Positions 54,591 to 64,000 of a stretch of DNA of 64,000 bases are shown here, one piece after another. Under the pieces are notes generated by a model, which worked only from the letters and a program-made list of their open reading frames with translations, ran no database searches and was not told the origin of the DNA. The first letter of the stretch is position 1. Every line of letters begins with the position of its first letter. The position numbers and the translations under genes are program-made. Source of the DNA: Paraburkholderia monticola (GTDB lineage: Bacteria > Pseudomonadota > Gammaproteobacteria > Burkholderiales > Burkholderiaceae); NCBI RefSeq assembly GCF_001580545.1, contig NZ_LRBG01000002.1, positions 186,001-250,000 of the forward strand, written 5' to 3'.

Positions 54591-55068
54591 CAAACGAAGT
54601 GGAAGCGATTCGATACAGCGGTCACGCACAACGCGTGCCGCGGTGGGCGGTGCAGCAAATTTGCATGACATAATACCTTTTCGGGGTTCCGATATCGCGT
54701 GGTGCAAGCCGTTCGCATTGCGGGCGCGTGCAGCTGGTGTGGGCGACCCGGGGTACTGCCCGGCGCGATGTTTCCGTGTGGCGATTGCGCTCTTTCCTCG
54801 AAGTTATGCGTCTGTTCTCGCCGTTATTCGCAGGTGCGGTGAGCGCGTTAGCGTACGGTGGCCGGACTCGTCCCCCTGTTTCCGGTCGTTGGCGCTCCAA
54901 TTTCTCCGAGGGAGCGCCTTATAATCGGGCCCTCATAAGATTGGCGTCCGAGCGTTTGGTTGCGCACAAGCGGAGGCGACGGACTGCGGCAGAATCGGAA
55001 ATCACGACGTATGGTGAGCAGGTCGGCTCACCGGTTCCGACCGCCACTGACATCTACAAGGGAATTTC
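54591..55068. other. Promoter region of the rml operon
   Basis: About 480 bases without a gene. A TATAAT box lies at 54920-54925. Immediately upstream GGCGCTCC and GGAGCGCC (54891-54918) form an 8-bp dyad with a 12-base spacer, covering the expected -35 area. A ribosome site AAGGGA precedes rmlB. Confidence 0.5.
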
Positions 55069-56130
55069 ATGATCCTGGTAACGGGTGGCGCCGGTTTTAT
55101 CGGCGCCAATTTTGTGCTCGACTGGCTCAAAGCGTCCGACGAAACAGTGCTCAACGTAGACAAGCTAACCTACGCCGGCAACCTCGGTACGTTGAAATCG
55201 CTACAGGGCGATTCCAGGCACATTTTCGTGCGCGCGGATATCTGCGACAGCGCCGCGCTCGACGCATTGCTGGCCGAACACAAGCCGCGCGCCGTGCTGC
55301 ATTTCGCGGCCGAGAGCCACGTCGATCGCTCGATTCACGGTCCGGCCGATTTCGTGCAAACCAACGTGGTCGGTACGTTCACGCTGCTCGAAGCCACCCG
55401 CAGCTACTGGAACACGCTGGGCGAGGCGGAGCGCGCCGCGTTCCGCTTCCTGCACGTATCGACCGACGAAGTGTTCGGCTCGCTGTCCGCCACCGATCCG
55501 CAGTTCTCCGAAACGACGCCGTACGCGCCGAATAGCCCCTATTCCGCAACCAAGGCCGGCTCCGATCACCTCGTGCGCGCCTACCATCACACGTATGGGC
55601 TGCCGGTGCTGACCACCAACTGCTCGAACAATTACGGCGCGTACCAGTTCCCCGAAAAGCTGATTCCGCTGATGATCGCCAACGCGCTCGGCGGCAAGCC
55701 GCTGCCGGTGTACGGCGACGGTCAGAACGTGCGCGACTGGCTGTATGTCGGCGATCATTGCAGCGCGATCCGTGAAGTGCTCGTGCGCGGCACGCCGGGC
55801 GAGACGTACAACGTCGGCGGCTGGAACGAGAAGAAGAATCTCGAGGTCGTGCACACGCTGTGCGACCTGCTCGACGAGCAGCGTCCGAAGGCGGTCGGCT
55901 CGTATCGCGACCAGATCACCTACGTGACCGACCGTCCGGGTCACGACCGCCGTTACGCGATCGACGCCCGCAAGCTCGAGCGTGAACTCGGCTGGAAACC
56001 GGCGGAGACGTTCGAGACGGGGCTCGCCAAAACGGTCCAGTGGTATCTCGACAACCAGCAATGGGTCGACGAAGTCGCTTCGGGCGAATACCGGAAGTGG
56101 GTCGAGACCAACTACGCGCAGCGCGCGTAA
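55069..56130 (+). CDS. rfbB: dTDP-glucose 4,6-dehydratase
   Basis: A 353-residue extended SDR enzyme, second step of dTDP-L-rhamnose synthesis. The NAD motif [15 protein letters not shown], the active-site segment STDEVFGSL and the YSATK catalytic Tyr/Lys (Y-S-A-T-K near residue 161) are present. It opens the operon rmlB-A-C-D, 10 bases before rmlA. Confidence 0.97.
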   Translation: MILVTGGAGFIGANFVLDWLKASDETVLNVDKLTYAGNLGTLKSLQGDSRHIFVRADICDSAALDALLAEHKPRAVLHFAAESHVDRSIHGPADFVQTNVVGTFTLLEATRSYWNTLGEAERAAFRFLHVSTDEVFGSLSATDPQFSETTPYAPNSPYSATKAGSDHLVRAYHHTYGLPVLTTNCSNNYGAYQFPEKLIPLMIANALGGKPLPVYGDGQNVRDWLYVGDHCSAIREVLVRGTPGETYNVGGWNEKKNLEVVHTLCDLLDEQRPKAVGSYRDQITYVTDRPGHDRRYAIDARKLERELGWKPAETFETGLAKTVQWYLDNQQWVDEVASGEYRKWVETNYAQRA

Positions 56131-56140
56131 AGGCACGGCA

Positions 56141-57034
56141 ATGGCGCGCAAAGGCATTATTCTCGCGGGCGGTTCGGGCACCCGCCTGTATCCGATCACG
56201 CATGTCGTCTCCAAGCAGTTGCTGCCGGTGTACGACAAGCCGATGATCTACTACCCGCTCTCCACGCTGATGGTGGCGGGCATTCGCGACGTGCTGATCA
56301 TCTCCACGCCGCAGGACACGCCGCGCTTCGAAGCCATGCTCGGCGACGGCAGCCAGTGGGGTATGAACATCCAGTACGCGGTGCAGCCGTCGCCGGACGG
56401 GCTCGCGCAGGCGTTCATCATCGGCCGCGAGTTCGTGAACAACGATCCGTCGGCGCTGATTCTCGGCGACAACATCTTCTACGGTCACGATCTCGCGAAG
56501 CAGCTCGAACACGCGAATGATCAGGCCAGCGGCGCCACCGTCTTCGCGTATCACGTGCAGGATCCGGAACGCTACGGCGTGGTCGAATTCGACAAGCAGT
56601 TCCGTGCATTGTCGATCGAAGAGAAGCCGCTCAAGCCGCGTTCGAACTACGCGGTCACGGGTCTGTACTTCTACGACAAGCAGGTCTGCGATATCGCCGC
56701 CGACATCAGGCCGTCGGCGCGCGGCGAGCTCGAAATCACCGACGTCAACTCGCGTTACCTCGCGAACGCCGCGCTGAACGTCGAGATCCTGGGTCGCGGC
56801 TATGCATGGCTCGACACCGGCACGCACGATTCGCTGATCGAAGCCGCAACCTTCATCGCGACGCTGCAAAAGCGCCAGGGTCTCGTCGTTGCGTGTCCGG
56901 AAGAGATCGCGTACCGGCGTCAGTGGATCGACGGCGAGCAACTGCTCGCGCTCGCCAAACCGCTCGCGAAGAATGCCTACGGGCAATATCTGCAAAACAT
57001 ACTCACGGATCACGTCGCATGGCCATCCAGGTAA
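56141..57034 (+). CDS. rfbA: Glucose-1-phosphate thymidylyltransferase
   Basis: A 297-residue nucleotidyltransferase, first step of dTDP-L-rhamnose synthesis and feedback point of the pathway. The motif [20 protein letters not shown] is at residues 7-26, and the conserved [22 protein letters not shown] and [14 protein letters not shown] follow. It overlaps rmlC by 16 bases. Confidence 0.97.
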   Translation: MARKGIILAGGSGTRLYPITHVVSKQLLPVYDKPMIYYPLSTLMVAGIRDVLIISTPQDTPRFEAMLGDGSQWGMNIQYAVQPSPDGLAQAFIIGREFVNNDPSALILGDNIFYGHDLAKQLEHANDQASGATVFAYHVQDPERYGVVEFDKQFRALSIEEKPLKPRSNYAVTGLYFYDKQVCDIAADIRPSARGELEITDVNSRYLANAALNVEILGRGYAWLDTGTHDSLIEAATFIATLQKRQGLVVACPEEIAYRRQWIDGEQLLALAKPLAKNAYGQYLQNILTDHVAWPSR

Positions 57035-57570
57035 CCGCAACCGCGCTGCCCGAAGTCAAGATCATCGAGCCGAAGGTGTTCGGCGATGCGCGCGGATTCT
57101 TCTTCGAAAGCTTCAATACGCTCGAATTCGCCGAGAAGGTCGAGGCGGGCGTCGAGTTCGTGCAGGACAACCACTCGCGTTCGGCGAAGGGCGTGCTGCG
57201 CGGTCTGCACTATCAGATCCAGCATGCGCAGGGCAAGCTCGTGCGCGTGGTCGAGGGCGAAGTGTTCGACGTGGCCGTCGACATCCGCAAGAGTTCGCCG
57301 AACTTCGGCAAGTGGGTCGGCGTCACGCTGTCGGTCGAGAACCATCGGCAGCTGTGGGTGCCGCCCGGTTTCGCGCACGGCTTCGTCGTGCTGTCGGAGT
57401 CGGCGCAGTTCCTCTACAAGACCACGGATTATTGGTTCCCTGAGCACGAGCGCAGCATCGTCTGGAACGATCCGGCAATCGGGATCGAATGGCCGGTCGA
57501 CTTCGAGCCGCTGCTCGCCGCCAAGGACGCGGCAGGCAAGCGTCTGTCCGACGCCGAAGTCTTCGCATAA
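57019..57570 (+). CDS. rfbC: dTDP-4-dehydrorhamnose 3,5-epimerase
   Basis: A 183-residue cupin epimerase. The catalytic His region is [19 protein letters not shown] and the C-terminal part has [20 protein letters not shown] and the substrate-contacting [11 protein letters not shown]. Normal length. Its start lies inside rmlA, indicating translational coupling; rmlD follows after 9 bases. Confidence 0.97.
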   Translation: MAIQVTATALPEVKIIEPKVFGDARGFFFESFNTLEFAEKVEAGVEFVQDNHSRSAKGVLRGLHYQIQHAQGKLVRVVEGEVFDVAVDIRKSSPNFGKWVGVTLSVENHRQLWVPPGFAHGFVVLSESAQFLYKTTDYWFPEHERSIVWNDPAIGIEWPVDFEPLLAAKDAAGKRLSDAEVFA

Positions 57571-57579
57571 GGGGATCGC

Positions 57580-58506
57580 ATGAGCGCACACGAGGCGAAA
57601 CGGACCATCCTCGTCACCGGCGTCAATGGCCAGGTCGGCTACGAGCTCGCGCGCACGCTGCAAGGGCTCGGCCACGTGGTGGCGGTCGATCGCTCGCGGC
57701 TCGATCTGTCGAACCTCGATCAGATTCGCGCGGTGGTGCGCGAGGTGCGTCCCGCGCTGATCGTCAATCCGGCGGCTTATACCGCGGTCGACAAAGCCGA
57801 AGAAGAGCGCGATCTGGCAATGCGCATCAACGGCGAAGCACCGGGCGTGCTGGCCGAGGAAGCGAAGAAACTCGGCGCTGCGCTGATCCACTATTCGACC
57901 GACTACGTGTTCAACGGCACGAAGGAAGGCGCGTACGTCGAAGACGATCCGACCGACCCCCAGAACGTCTATGGGCGCAGCAAGCTCGCGGGCGAGCAGG
58001 CGATCGCGGCGAGCGGCGTCAATCATCTCGTGTTACGCACGAGCTGGGTGTATGGCACGCGTGGCAAGAATTTTCTGCTGACCATGCTGCGGCTTGGCGC
58101 AGAGCGCCCCGAGCTGAAGGTGGTGGCTGATCAGTTCGGCGCGCCGACCTGGTGCAACACGATTGCCACGCTGACTTCCCATCTGGTCGCGCAGGCGTTC
58201 GCCGCCGAAGAGGGCGCGAAGTGGTGGAGCGAGCGCTCGGGTATTTATCACCTGTGCGCGGGCGGCGCGACGTCGTGGCACGGCTTCGCGTCGGCCATTT
58301 TCGAGCTCGCAGACTTGCCGAACAAGCCGAATACGCTGCCGATTCCCGCCGCGGATTACCCGACGCCGGCGAAGCGCCCAGCCAATTCCAGAATGTCGAA
58401 CGACAAACTGGCGCGCGTGTTCGGTCTCGCCGCGCCGCATTGGCGGGATGCGTTGATGCTCTGTCTCACGGACGGCTTTCCGAAACCACCCACCCTGCGC
58501 TCCTGA
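57580..58506 (+). CDS. rfbD: dTDP-4-dehydrorhamnose reductase
   Basis: A 308-residue SDR reductase finishing dTDP-L-rhamnose. Marks are the dinucleotide motif VTGVNGQVGYELARTL, STDYVFNGTKEGAY, and YGRSKLAGEQAI with the catalytic Tyr/Lys. Last gene of the rml operon. No terminator is evident, and a promoter-like region follows before the GDP-sugar genes. Confidence 0.96.
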   Translation: MSAHEAKRTILVTGVNGQVGYELARTLQGLGHVVAVDRSRLDLSNLDQIRAVVREVRPALIVNPAAYTAVDKAEEERDLAMRINGEAPGVLAEEAKKLGAALIHYSTDYVFNGTKEGAYVEDDPTDPQNVYGRSKLAGEQAIAASGVNHLVLRTSWVYGTRGKNFLLTMLRLGAERPELKVVADQFGAPTWCNTIATLTSHLVAQAFAAEEGAKWWSERSGIYHLCAGGATSWHGFASAIFELADLPNKPNTLPIPAADYPTPAKRPANSRMSNDKLARVFGLAAPHWRDALMLCLTDGFPKPPTLRS

Positions 58507-60015
<1,509 letters not shown>

Positions 60016-60022
60016 GGCGAGC

Positions 60023-60949
60023 ATGCGCAGTGCGTTCATCACGGGAATAAGCGGCTTCACCGGCGCCTACTTGCGTGATGAGTTAATGCGCGCTGGGTAC
60101 GACGTCAGCGGTAGCGTGCTGTCTGATCCGGGGCCGGGCGAACACGTGCTCGATATCACCTCGCTGGAGCAGTGCCGGCACGTCATCGACGTCGTCCGGC
60201 CGTCCCATATCGTCCATCTCGCCGCAAGCAGCTTTGTGGCGGATGACGACAAGATCGACATGTACCGTGTCAATGTGATGGGTACGTTGAATCTGCTGCA
60301 AGCTTGCGCGGACACGGGGCATCGGCCGGAGAAGATCGTGATCGCCAGCAGTGCGAACGTCTACGGCAATACACCAGGCACCGTCGACGAGAGTATGACG
60401 CCCGCACCGGTCAATCACTACGGTGCGAGCAAGGCGGCCATGGAGCACCTCGTGCGGACATGGTTCGATCGTCTGCCCATCATAATCACGCGCCCCTTCA
60501 ACTACACCGGCTGCGGTCAGTCGGAGCGCTTTCTGGTGCCGAAGATCGTTGCCTCATTCGTGCAAAAGCGGTCTTTCATTGAGCTCGGCAATCTTGACGT
60601 CGCACGTGACTTTTCGGATGTCCGTGAAGTGGCGTACATCTACCGCGCGCTGCTCGAAGCGGACGCGGCCGGCGAAGTCGTCAATGTCTGTAGCGAGCGA
60701 CCTTACACACTTCAGGAAGTCATTGAGACCGTTCGCAAGGTGTCCGGTCACGAACTCGAGATTCGCGTGAACTCCCAGTTTGTGAGAGCCAACGAAGTCA
60801 GTGTACTGGTTGGATCGGCTGCGAAATTGCGCCGGCTGGTTCCGGGGACTATGTCCATAGCGTTCGCGGACACGGTCGAGTGGATGGTACGAAGAGGCGT
60901 AGACGCGGCCGCAGACGGGATGGTGGCGCAGACTTCGCTGCACGGGTGA
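60023..60949 (+). CDS. NAD-dependent epimerase/reductase, probable GDP-6-deoxy-D-mannose reductase (Rmd)
   Basis: A 308-residue SDR protein. Marks are FITGISGFTGAYLRDEL, SSANVYGNTPG and NHYGASKAAMEHLV (catalytic Tyr/Lys). It resembles Rmd, which reduces the Gmd product to GDP-D-rhamnose, and sits 7 bases after gmd with GAGGCGAG as ribosome site, the usual gmd-rmd pair. Assignment to Rmd rather than another GDP-sugar 4-reductase is inferred from context and family. Confidence 0.8.
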   Translation: MRSAFITGISGFTGAYLRDELMRAGYDVSGSVLSDPGPGEHVLDITSLEQCRHVIDVVRPSHIVHLAASSFVADDDKIDMYRVNVMGTLNLLQACADTGHRPEKIVIASSANVYGNTPGTVDESMTPAPVNHYGASKAAMEHLVRTWFDRLPIIITRPFNYTGCGQSERFLVPKIVASFVQKRSFIELGNLDVARDFSDVREVAYIYRALLEADAAGEVVNVCSERPYTLQEVIETVRKVSGHELEIRVNSQFVRANEVSVLVGSAAKLRRLVPGTMSIAFADTVEWMVRRGVDAAADGMVAQTSLHG

Positions 60950-61090
60950 GCCACGCTCTGCTTGCGATCTGTCTCGCGCGGCGCGAATGCCGTGACGTAG
61001 GCTGTCTGGTCTGGGAGCCGTTCATCGGCTAGGGCGAAGCGTGGTAAATTTCACCTGCGTGGAGCGGCACGCCGGTGCTTAATCTTTTTA

Positions 61091-62098
61091 ATGGGCAGTC
61101 GAATGTCTGAGACTAAAAACTCTCTGGTTGCAGAAAGACCTGATCAATTCTTTGCAGGCCGAAAAGTGTGGATCACGGGTCACCGTGGCATGCTCGGATC
61201 CGCGATGGTTCGCAGCTTCGCGAACGAAAACGCGGAGCTTCTGCTGACATCGCGTCAAGAGTTGGACCTTCGTAACCAACATGCCGTCTTCGAGTGGGTG
61301 GAACGTAACCGCCCCGAAATGATTTTCCACATCGGTGCGAAGGTGGGCGGTATCCACGCAAACGCGACGTTGCCGGCGGATTTTCTGTACGACAACATCA
61401 TGGTGCAAACCAACGTCATTAACGCGGCACATCGCTTTTCCGCGAAGAAAATGGTGTTCGTGGCGTCGAATTGCACTTATCCCACCAAGGCGGAACAGCC
61501 CATCAAGGAAGAAGCGCTGCTCACTGGGCCGCTGGATCAGAACATTCGCGCGTACGCGGTCAGCAAGATCGCCGGCATCGAAATGTGCCGTGCTTACCGA
61601 AAGCAGCACGGCAGCAACTTCATCTCGGTGATTCCTCCCAATCTGTATGGCCCGGGTGATAACTACCATCCGCAGCATAGCCACGTGGTCGCTGGCATCC
61701 TGCGTCGTACGCACGAGGCGAAATTGGCGGGCAAGACGGAGTTCGTGGTGTGGGGCGACGGAACGCCGCGCCGCGAACTGCTTCACGTCGATGATCTTGC
61801 CGACGCCATGAAGTGCCTGATGGCTGCGGACACGCAATACGACCTCTATAACGTCGGCCCGGGTTTCGATCACTCCATCGCTGAACTCGCCACGATGATT
61901 GCAGAGGTAGTGGGTTTCAAGGGCGATATCGTGTACGACACGTCCAAGCCGAACGGTACGATGGCCAAGCTTCTTGACAGTTCGCGCATCCTTTCACTCG
62001 GGTGGCGTCCCAAGGTCGACGAGCGCCGAGGCTTGCAAAGCTCATATGAGGACTTGCTCAAGCTGTTCGCGACGTCGGGTCAGGACGGTCGGCTCTAG
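61091..62098 (+). CDS. fcl: GDP-L-fucose synthase
   Basis: A 335-residue epimerase-reductase converting GDP-4-keto-6-deoxymannose to GDP-L-fucose. Marks are VWITGHRGMLGSAMVRSF, the SxCxYP site as ASNCTYPTKAEQP, RAYAVSKIAGIEMCRAYRKQ (Tyr/Lys) and NLYGPGDNYHPQHSHV, all typical of WcaG/Fcl. The start may be 61103 (MSETK) rather than 61091. A gap of 141 bases separates it from the rmd-like gene. Confidence 0.93.
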   Translation: MGSRMSETKNSLVAERPDQFFAGRKVWITGHRGMLGSAMVRSFANENAELLLTSRQELDLRNQHAVFEWVERNRPEMIFHIGAKVGGIHANATLPADFLYDNIMVQTNVINAAHRFSAKKMVFVASNCTYPTKAEQPIKEEALLTGPLDQNIRAYAVSKIAGIEMCRAYRKQHGSNFISVIPPNLYGPGDNYHPQHSHVVAGILRRTHEAKLAGKTEFVVWGDGTPRRELLHVDDLADAMKCLMAADTQYDLYNVGPGFDHSIAELATMIAEVVGFKGDIVYDTSKPNGTMAKLLDSSRILSLGWRPKVDERRGLQSSYEDLLKLFATSGQDGRL

Positions 62099-62208
62099 TC
62101 CGCACGCAACGATCGTTGCACGGCATTTTTTGATTTAGGGAACACGGGTTGCAGGTCGGATGGCTTGCGACCGTTTCAGCAAGATATCTGCATCCGAAGT
62201 GAGTGGGC

Positions 62209-64000
62209 ATGAACGACAACATTTCTAACAACTTTAAACTGCCCACTGGACTGATCGGCCGCTTCGCTGTGGTCAAGCTATGGCCGAAGCTGAAGACAGC
62301 CGAAGACGAGTGTATCGCGCGTCTGAAGATTGCGGCGGCAGCGATAGGCGTCGAATGCATCGAGATCAACGCCGATGGCTCACTGCTCGAGGACCCGAAC
62401 ACGGTGGTCAGCAGGCAAATCGTCGATTTTGTACTGCATCTCCACTATGACACCCCGAAGAATTACGACGTTTTCTCGTTTGTAGCACTGTGGAATCCGA
62501 TGCAGTTCTATCACGAGTGGGGTTATCAGCGAACCTCGCGCAACCTGCTATCACACGACGATTTTGTGAGTTGCAGTTCTGCAGCGGCCGACGATCACGT
62601 TGCCCGCATGGTTCGCAACGCTCAGACGCACCTGCCCGCCCATTTCAAGCTTTATCACTCTCTCGCCGAGATCGCGCGGCCGCCTTCTCTTGGCGATCAC
62701 AAGCTGTTTTATGTCGGGATCAACTGGGAGGCCGTCAATGGCGGCCAGTCTCGCCATCAGGATGTTCTGAAGCGTCTCGATCAGACCGGCATGATGCGCA
62801 TCTACGGTCCGACTGTCTTCCTGAACGTCAAGGTGTGGGCGGGTTACCAGAGCTACGTGAAGGAGATACCGTTCGACGGCGTCTCGATGATCGACGAGAT
62901 TTCGAAGGCAGGCATTTCGCTCGTACTGTCTTCGGCGGCTCACAAGGAGTCCGAGTTGATGTCGAACCGGCTCTTCGAAAGCGTCGCTGCTGGGGCACTC
63001 GTGATTTGCGACGAGAACCGTTTTGCATCGAAGTATTTCGGCGATGCATTGCTATATATCGATAGCCGCTGCTCGGTCGACAAAATATGTGAAGACATTC
63101 GGGCGCACCTCGAATGGGCGAAAGCCAATCCTGAGCTTGCTCTCGCGAAGATCGAGAAGGCGCAGCGGATTTTTCGTGAAAAGTTCAGCCTGGTACGAAA
63201 CCTGAGCGATCTATATCAGGGCTATCAACAACGCAAGGAAGACCTGCTTGCACGCCAGGGGCTGGGCCATGACACGGCGAAGCTGAGGGTCGGCGCATAT
63301 TTCCTGGTTCCGGAATTTTCGAGGGAGACTGTGCAGTCGCATCTATCGAGCATTGCGGCGCAAGATTATCGTGACCTTGAGCCAGTGCTCGTGATCGATC
63401 GTGTCGACGCGCGGGAATATCGCACGGAGATCGCGCAAAGCCTTGCCGGCGCGACCCCAGCGGTGCGTGTCCTCGAACTGGACTTCTTCGATCACGGCCC
63501 CACCGGAGCCGTTAAAGGCGAACGCAAACTCGGCAACGTGATCGCGGAAATCATCGATGATGCGCGAGGTATAGACGCCCTGATGTTCGTCGCTCCGAAC
63601 GAACGCCTTCTCTCGAATCACGTGCAGGCGCTCGCCGGCAGTCTGATCCGCGAACCGCAGCGACATTGCGCAGCCACCGCGGCCATCATCAGGAACGGCA
63701 AGGCAACCGTGCACACGGTCTCCGAACAGTTCGAATTCGGCTTCCTGAGCGACGACGCGCCGATCGGTTACGCGCGCCTGATGTTCCGCTGTGCATCGCT
63801 GCCGGCCAATCTGAATCTCGCACTGCCGTACCTGCATCGCAAGCCGCTCGCTGCCCTGGTCGGCGAGCACAAGATTCACCAGGAGATCCCGTCGACGGTG
63901 ATCATCGATATCGAGGCGCCGTTCCCCACGGGCAAATGGAATCAGGGAATGGAGAACGAACTGCTCGGCGACTTCTGTCCTGAAGTGTTCACGGTATATC
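62209..64000 (+). CDS. Multi-domain glycosyltransferase, 3' end outside the window
   Basis: The frame starting MNDNISNNFKLPTGLIGR stays open for 597 codons to the window end. Residues about 200-345 carry the CgeB/Glyco_trans_1_2-like signature (SELMSNRLFESVAAGALVIC near 247), a GT-B donor-binding half. From about residue 370 a second domain begins (KLRVGAYFLVPEFSRETVQS, EPVLVIDRV), perhaps GT-A-like. It follows the GDP-sugar genes by 110 bases and most likely assembles a rhamnose- or fucose-containing surface polysaccharide. Its less GC-rich codons suit an O-antigen-type locus. Confidence 0.75.
   Translation, partial: MNDNISNNFKLPTGLIGRFAVVKLWPKLKTAEDECIARLKIAAAAIGVECIEINADGSLLEDPNTVVSRQIVDFVLHLHYDTPKNYDVFSFVALWNPMQFYHEWGYQRTSRNLLSHDDFVSCSSAAADDHVARMVRNAQTHLPAHFKLYHSLAEIARPPSLGDHKLFYVGINWEAVNGGQSRHQDVLKRLDQTGMMRIYGPTVFLNVKVWAGYQSYVKEIPFDGVSMIDEISKAGISLVLSSAAHKESELMSNRLFESVAAGALVICDENRFASKYFGDALLYIDSRCSVDKICEDIRAHLEWAKANPELALAKIEKAQRIFREKFSLVRNLSDLYQGYQQRKEDLLARQGLGHDTAKLRVGAYFLVPEFSRETVQSHLSSIAAQDYRDLEPVLVIDRVDAREYRTEIAQSLAGATPAVRVLELDFFDHGPTGAVKGERKLGNVIAEIIDDARGIDALMFVAPNERLLSNHVQALAGSLIREPQRHCAATAAIIRNGKATVHTVSEQFEFGFLSDDAPIGYARLMFRCASLPANLNLALPYLHRKPLAALVGEHKIHQEIPSTVIIDIEAPFPTGKWNQGMENELLGDFCPEVFTVY

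Overview
The window looks like a chromosomal segment of a Burkholderiaceae betaproteobacterium, most likely Paraburkholderia or a close relative. This rests on the high-GC codon use, a CIRCE-controlled groESL operon, the block thiD - rubredoxin - (gap) - yqgE - ruvX - pyrR - pyrB - pyrC', an rmlBACD operon next to GDP-sugar genes, and a cepacian-like start of an exopolysaccharide (EPS) cluster. No rRNA or tRNA gene, insertion sequence or CRISPR array was seen. Gene identities come from reading the protein sequences; no database search was run.

Layout. 1-5.4 kb: xanthine dehydrogenase genes xdhA (cut by the window edge), xdhB and a short xdhC, with a convergent LysR regulator. 5.5-12.1 kb: a DsbA-type isomerase, a TAXI substrate-binding protein, a BON-domain protein, a TauE/SafE permease, and a LysE exporter divergent from a LysR regulator. 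12.4-16.4 kb: a compact four-gene module (HAD-UbiA fusion, DprE1-like oxidase, DprE2-like reductase, GtrA-like protein) matching the mycobacterial route to polyprenyl-phospho-arabinose. 16.6-20.5 kb: HMG-CoA lyase, class III CoA-transferase and MFS transporter, probably one catabolic unit. 21.5-29.1 kb: GlxA/AraC regulator, manC, wcaJ-like initiating transferase, wza and wzc, the front end of a Wzx/Wzy-type EPS system without its later genes. 29.2-32.4 kb: three poorly known envelope proteins, one with a 17-copy, 12-residue repeat.

32.4-40.8 kb: a minus-strand six-gene array that probably forms one operon behind a strong sigma-70 promoter: porin, AIDA-like autotransporter, alginate-lyase-family protein, autotransporter O-heptosyltransferase, a CHMI-type tautomerase, and a PL5-like alginate lyase. 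It combines a glycosylated surface adhesin, its predicted glycosylase and periplasmic polysaccharide lyases, and is one of the two most interesting parts of the window.

41.6-43.7 kb: groES-groEL. 43.9-44.9 kb: cysC preceded by a frameshifted glycosyltransferase remnant. 45.3-54.6 kb: housekeeping genes (thiD, rubredoxin, yqgE, ruvX, pyrR, pyrB, a catalytically dead dihydroorotase, an acyltransferase, apaH). Between rubredoxin and yqgE lies a ChpA-like protein where related genomes, as I recall them, carry a type IV pilus chemosensory operon. 55-64 kb: nucleotide-sugar genes for dTDP-L-rhamnose (rmlBACD), then gmd, an Rmd-like reductase and a GDP-L-fucose synthase, ending in a glycosyltransferase that runs off the window. 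This is probably an O-antigen or EPS locus.
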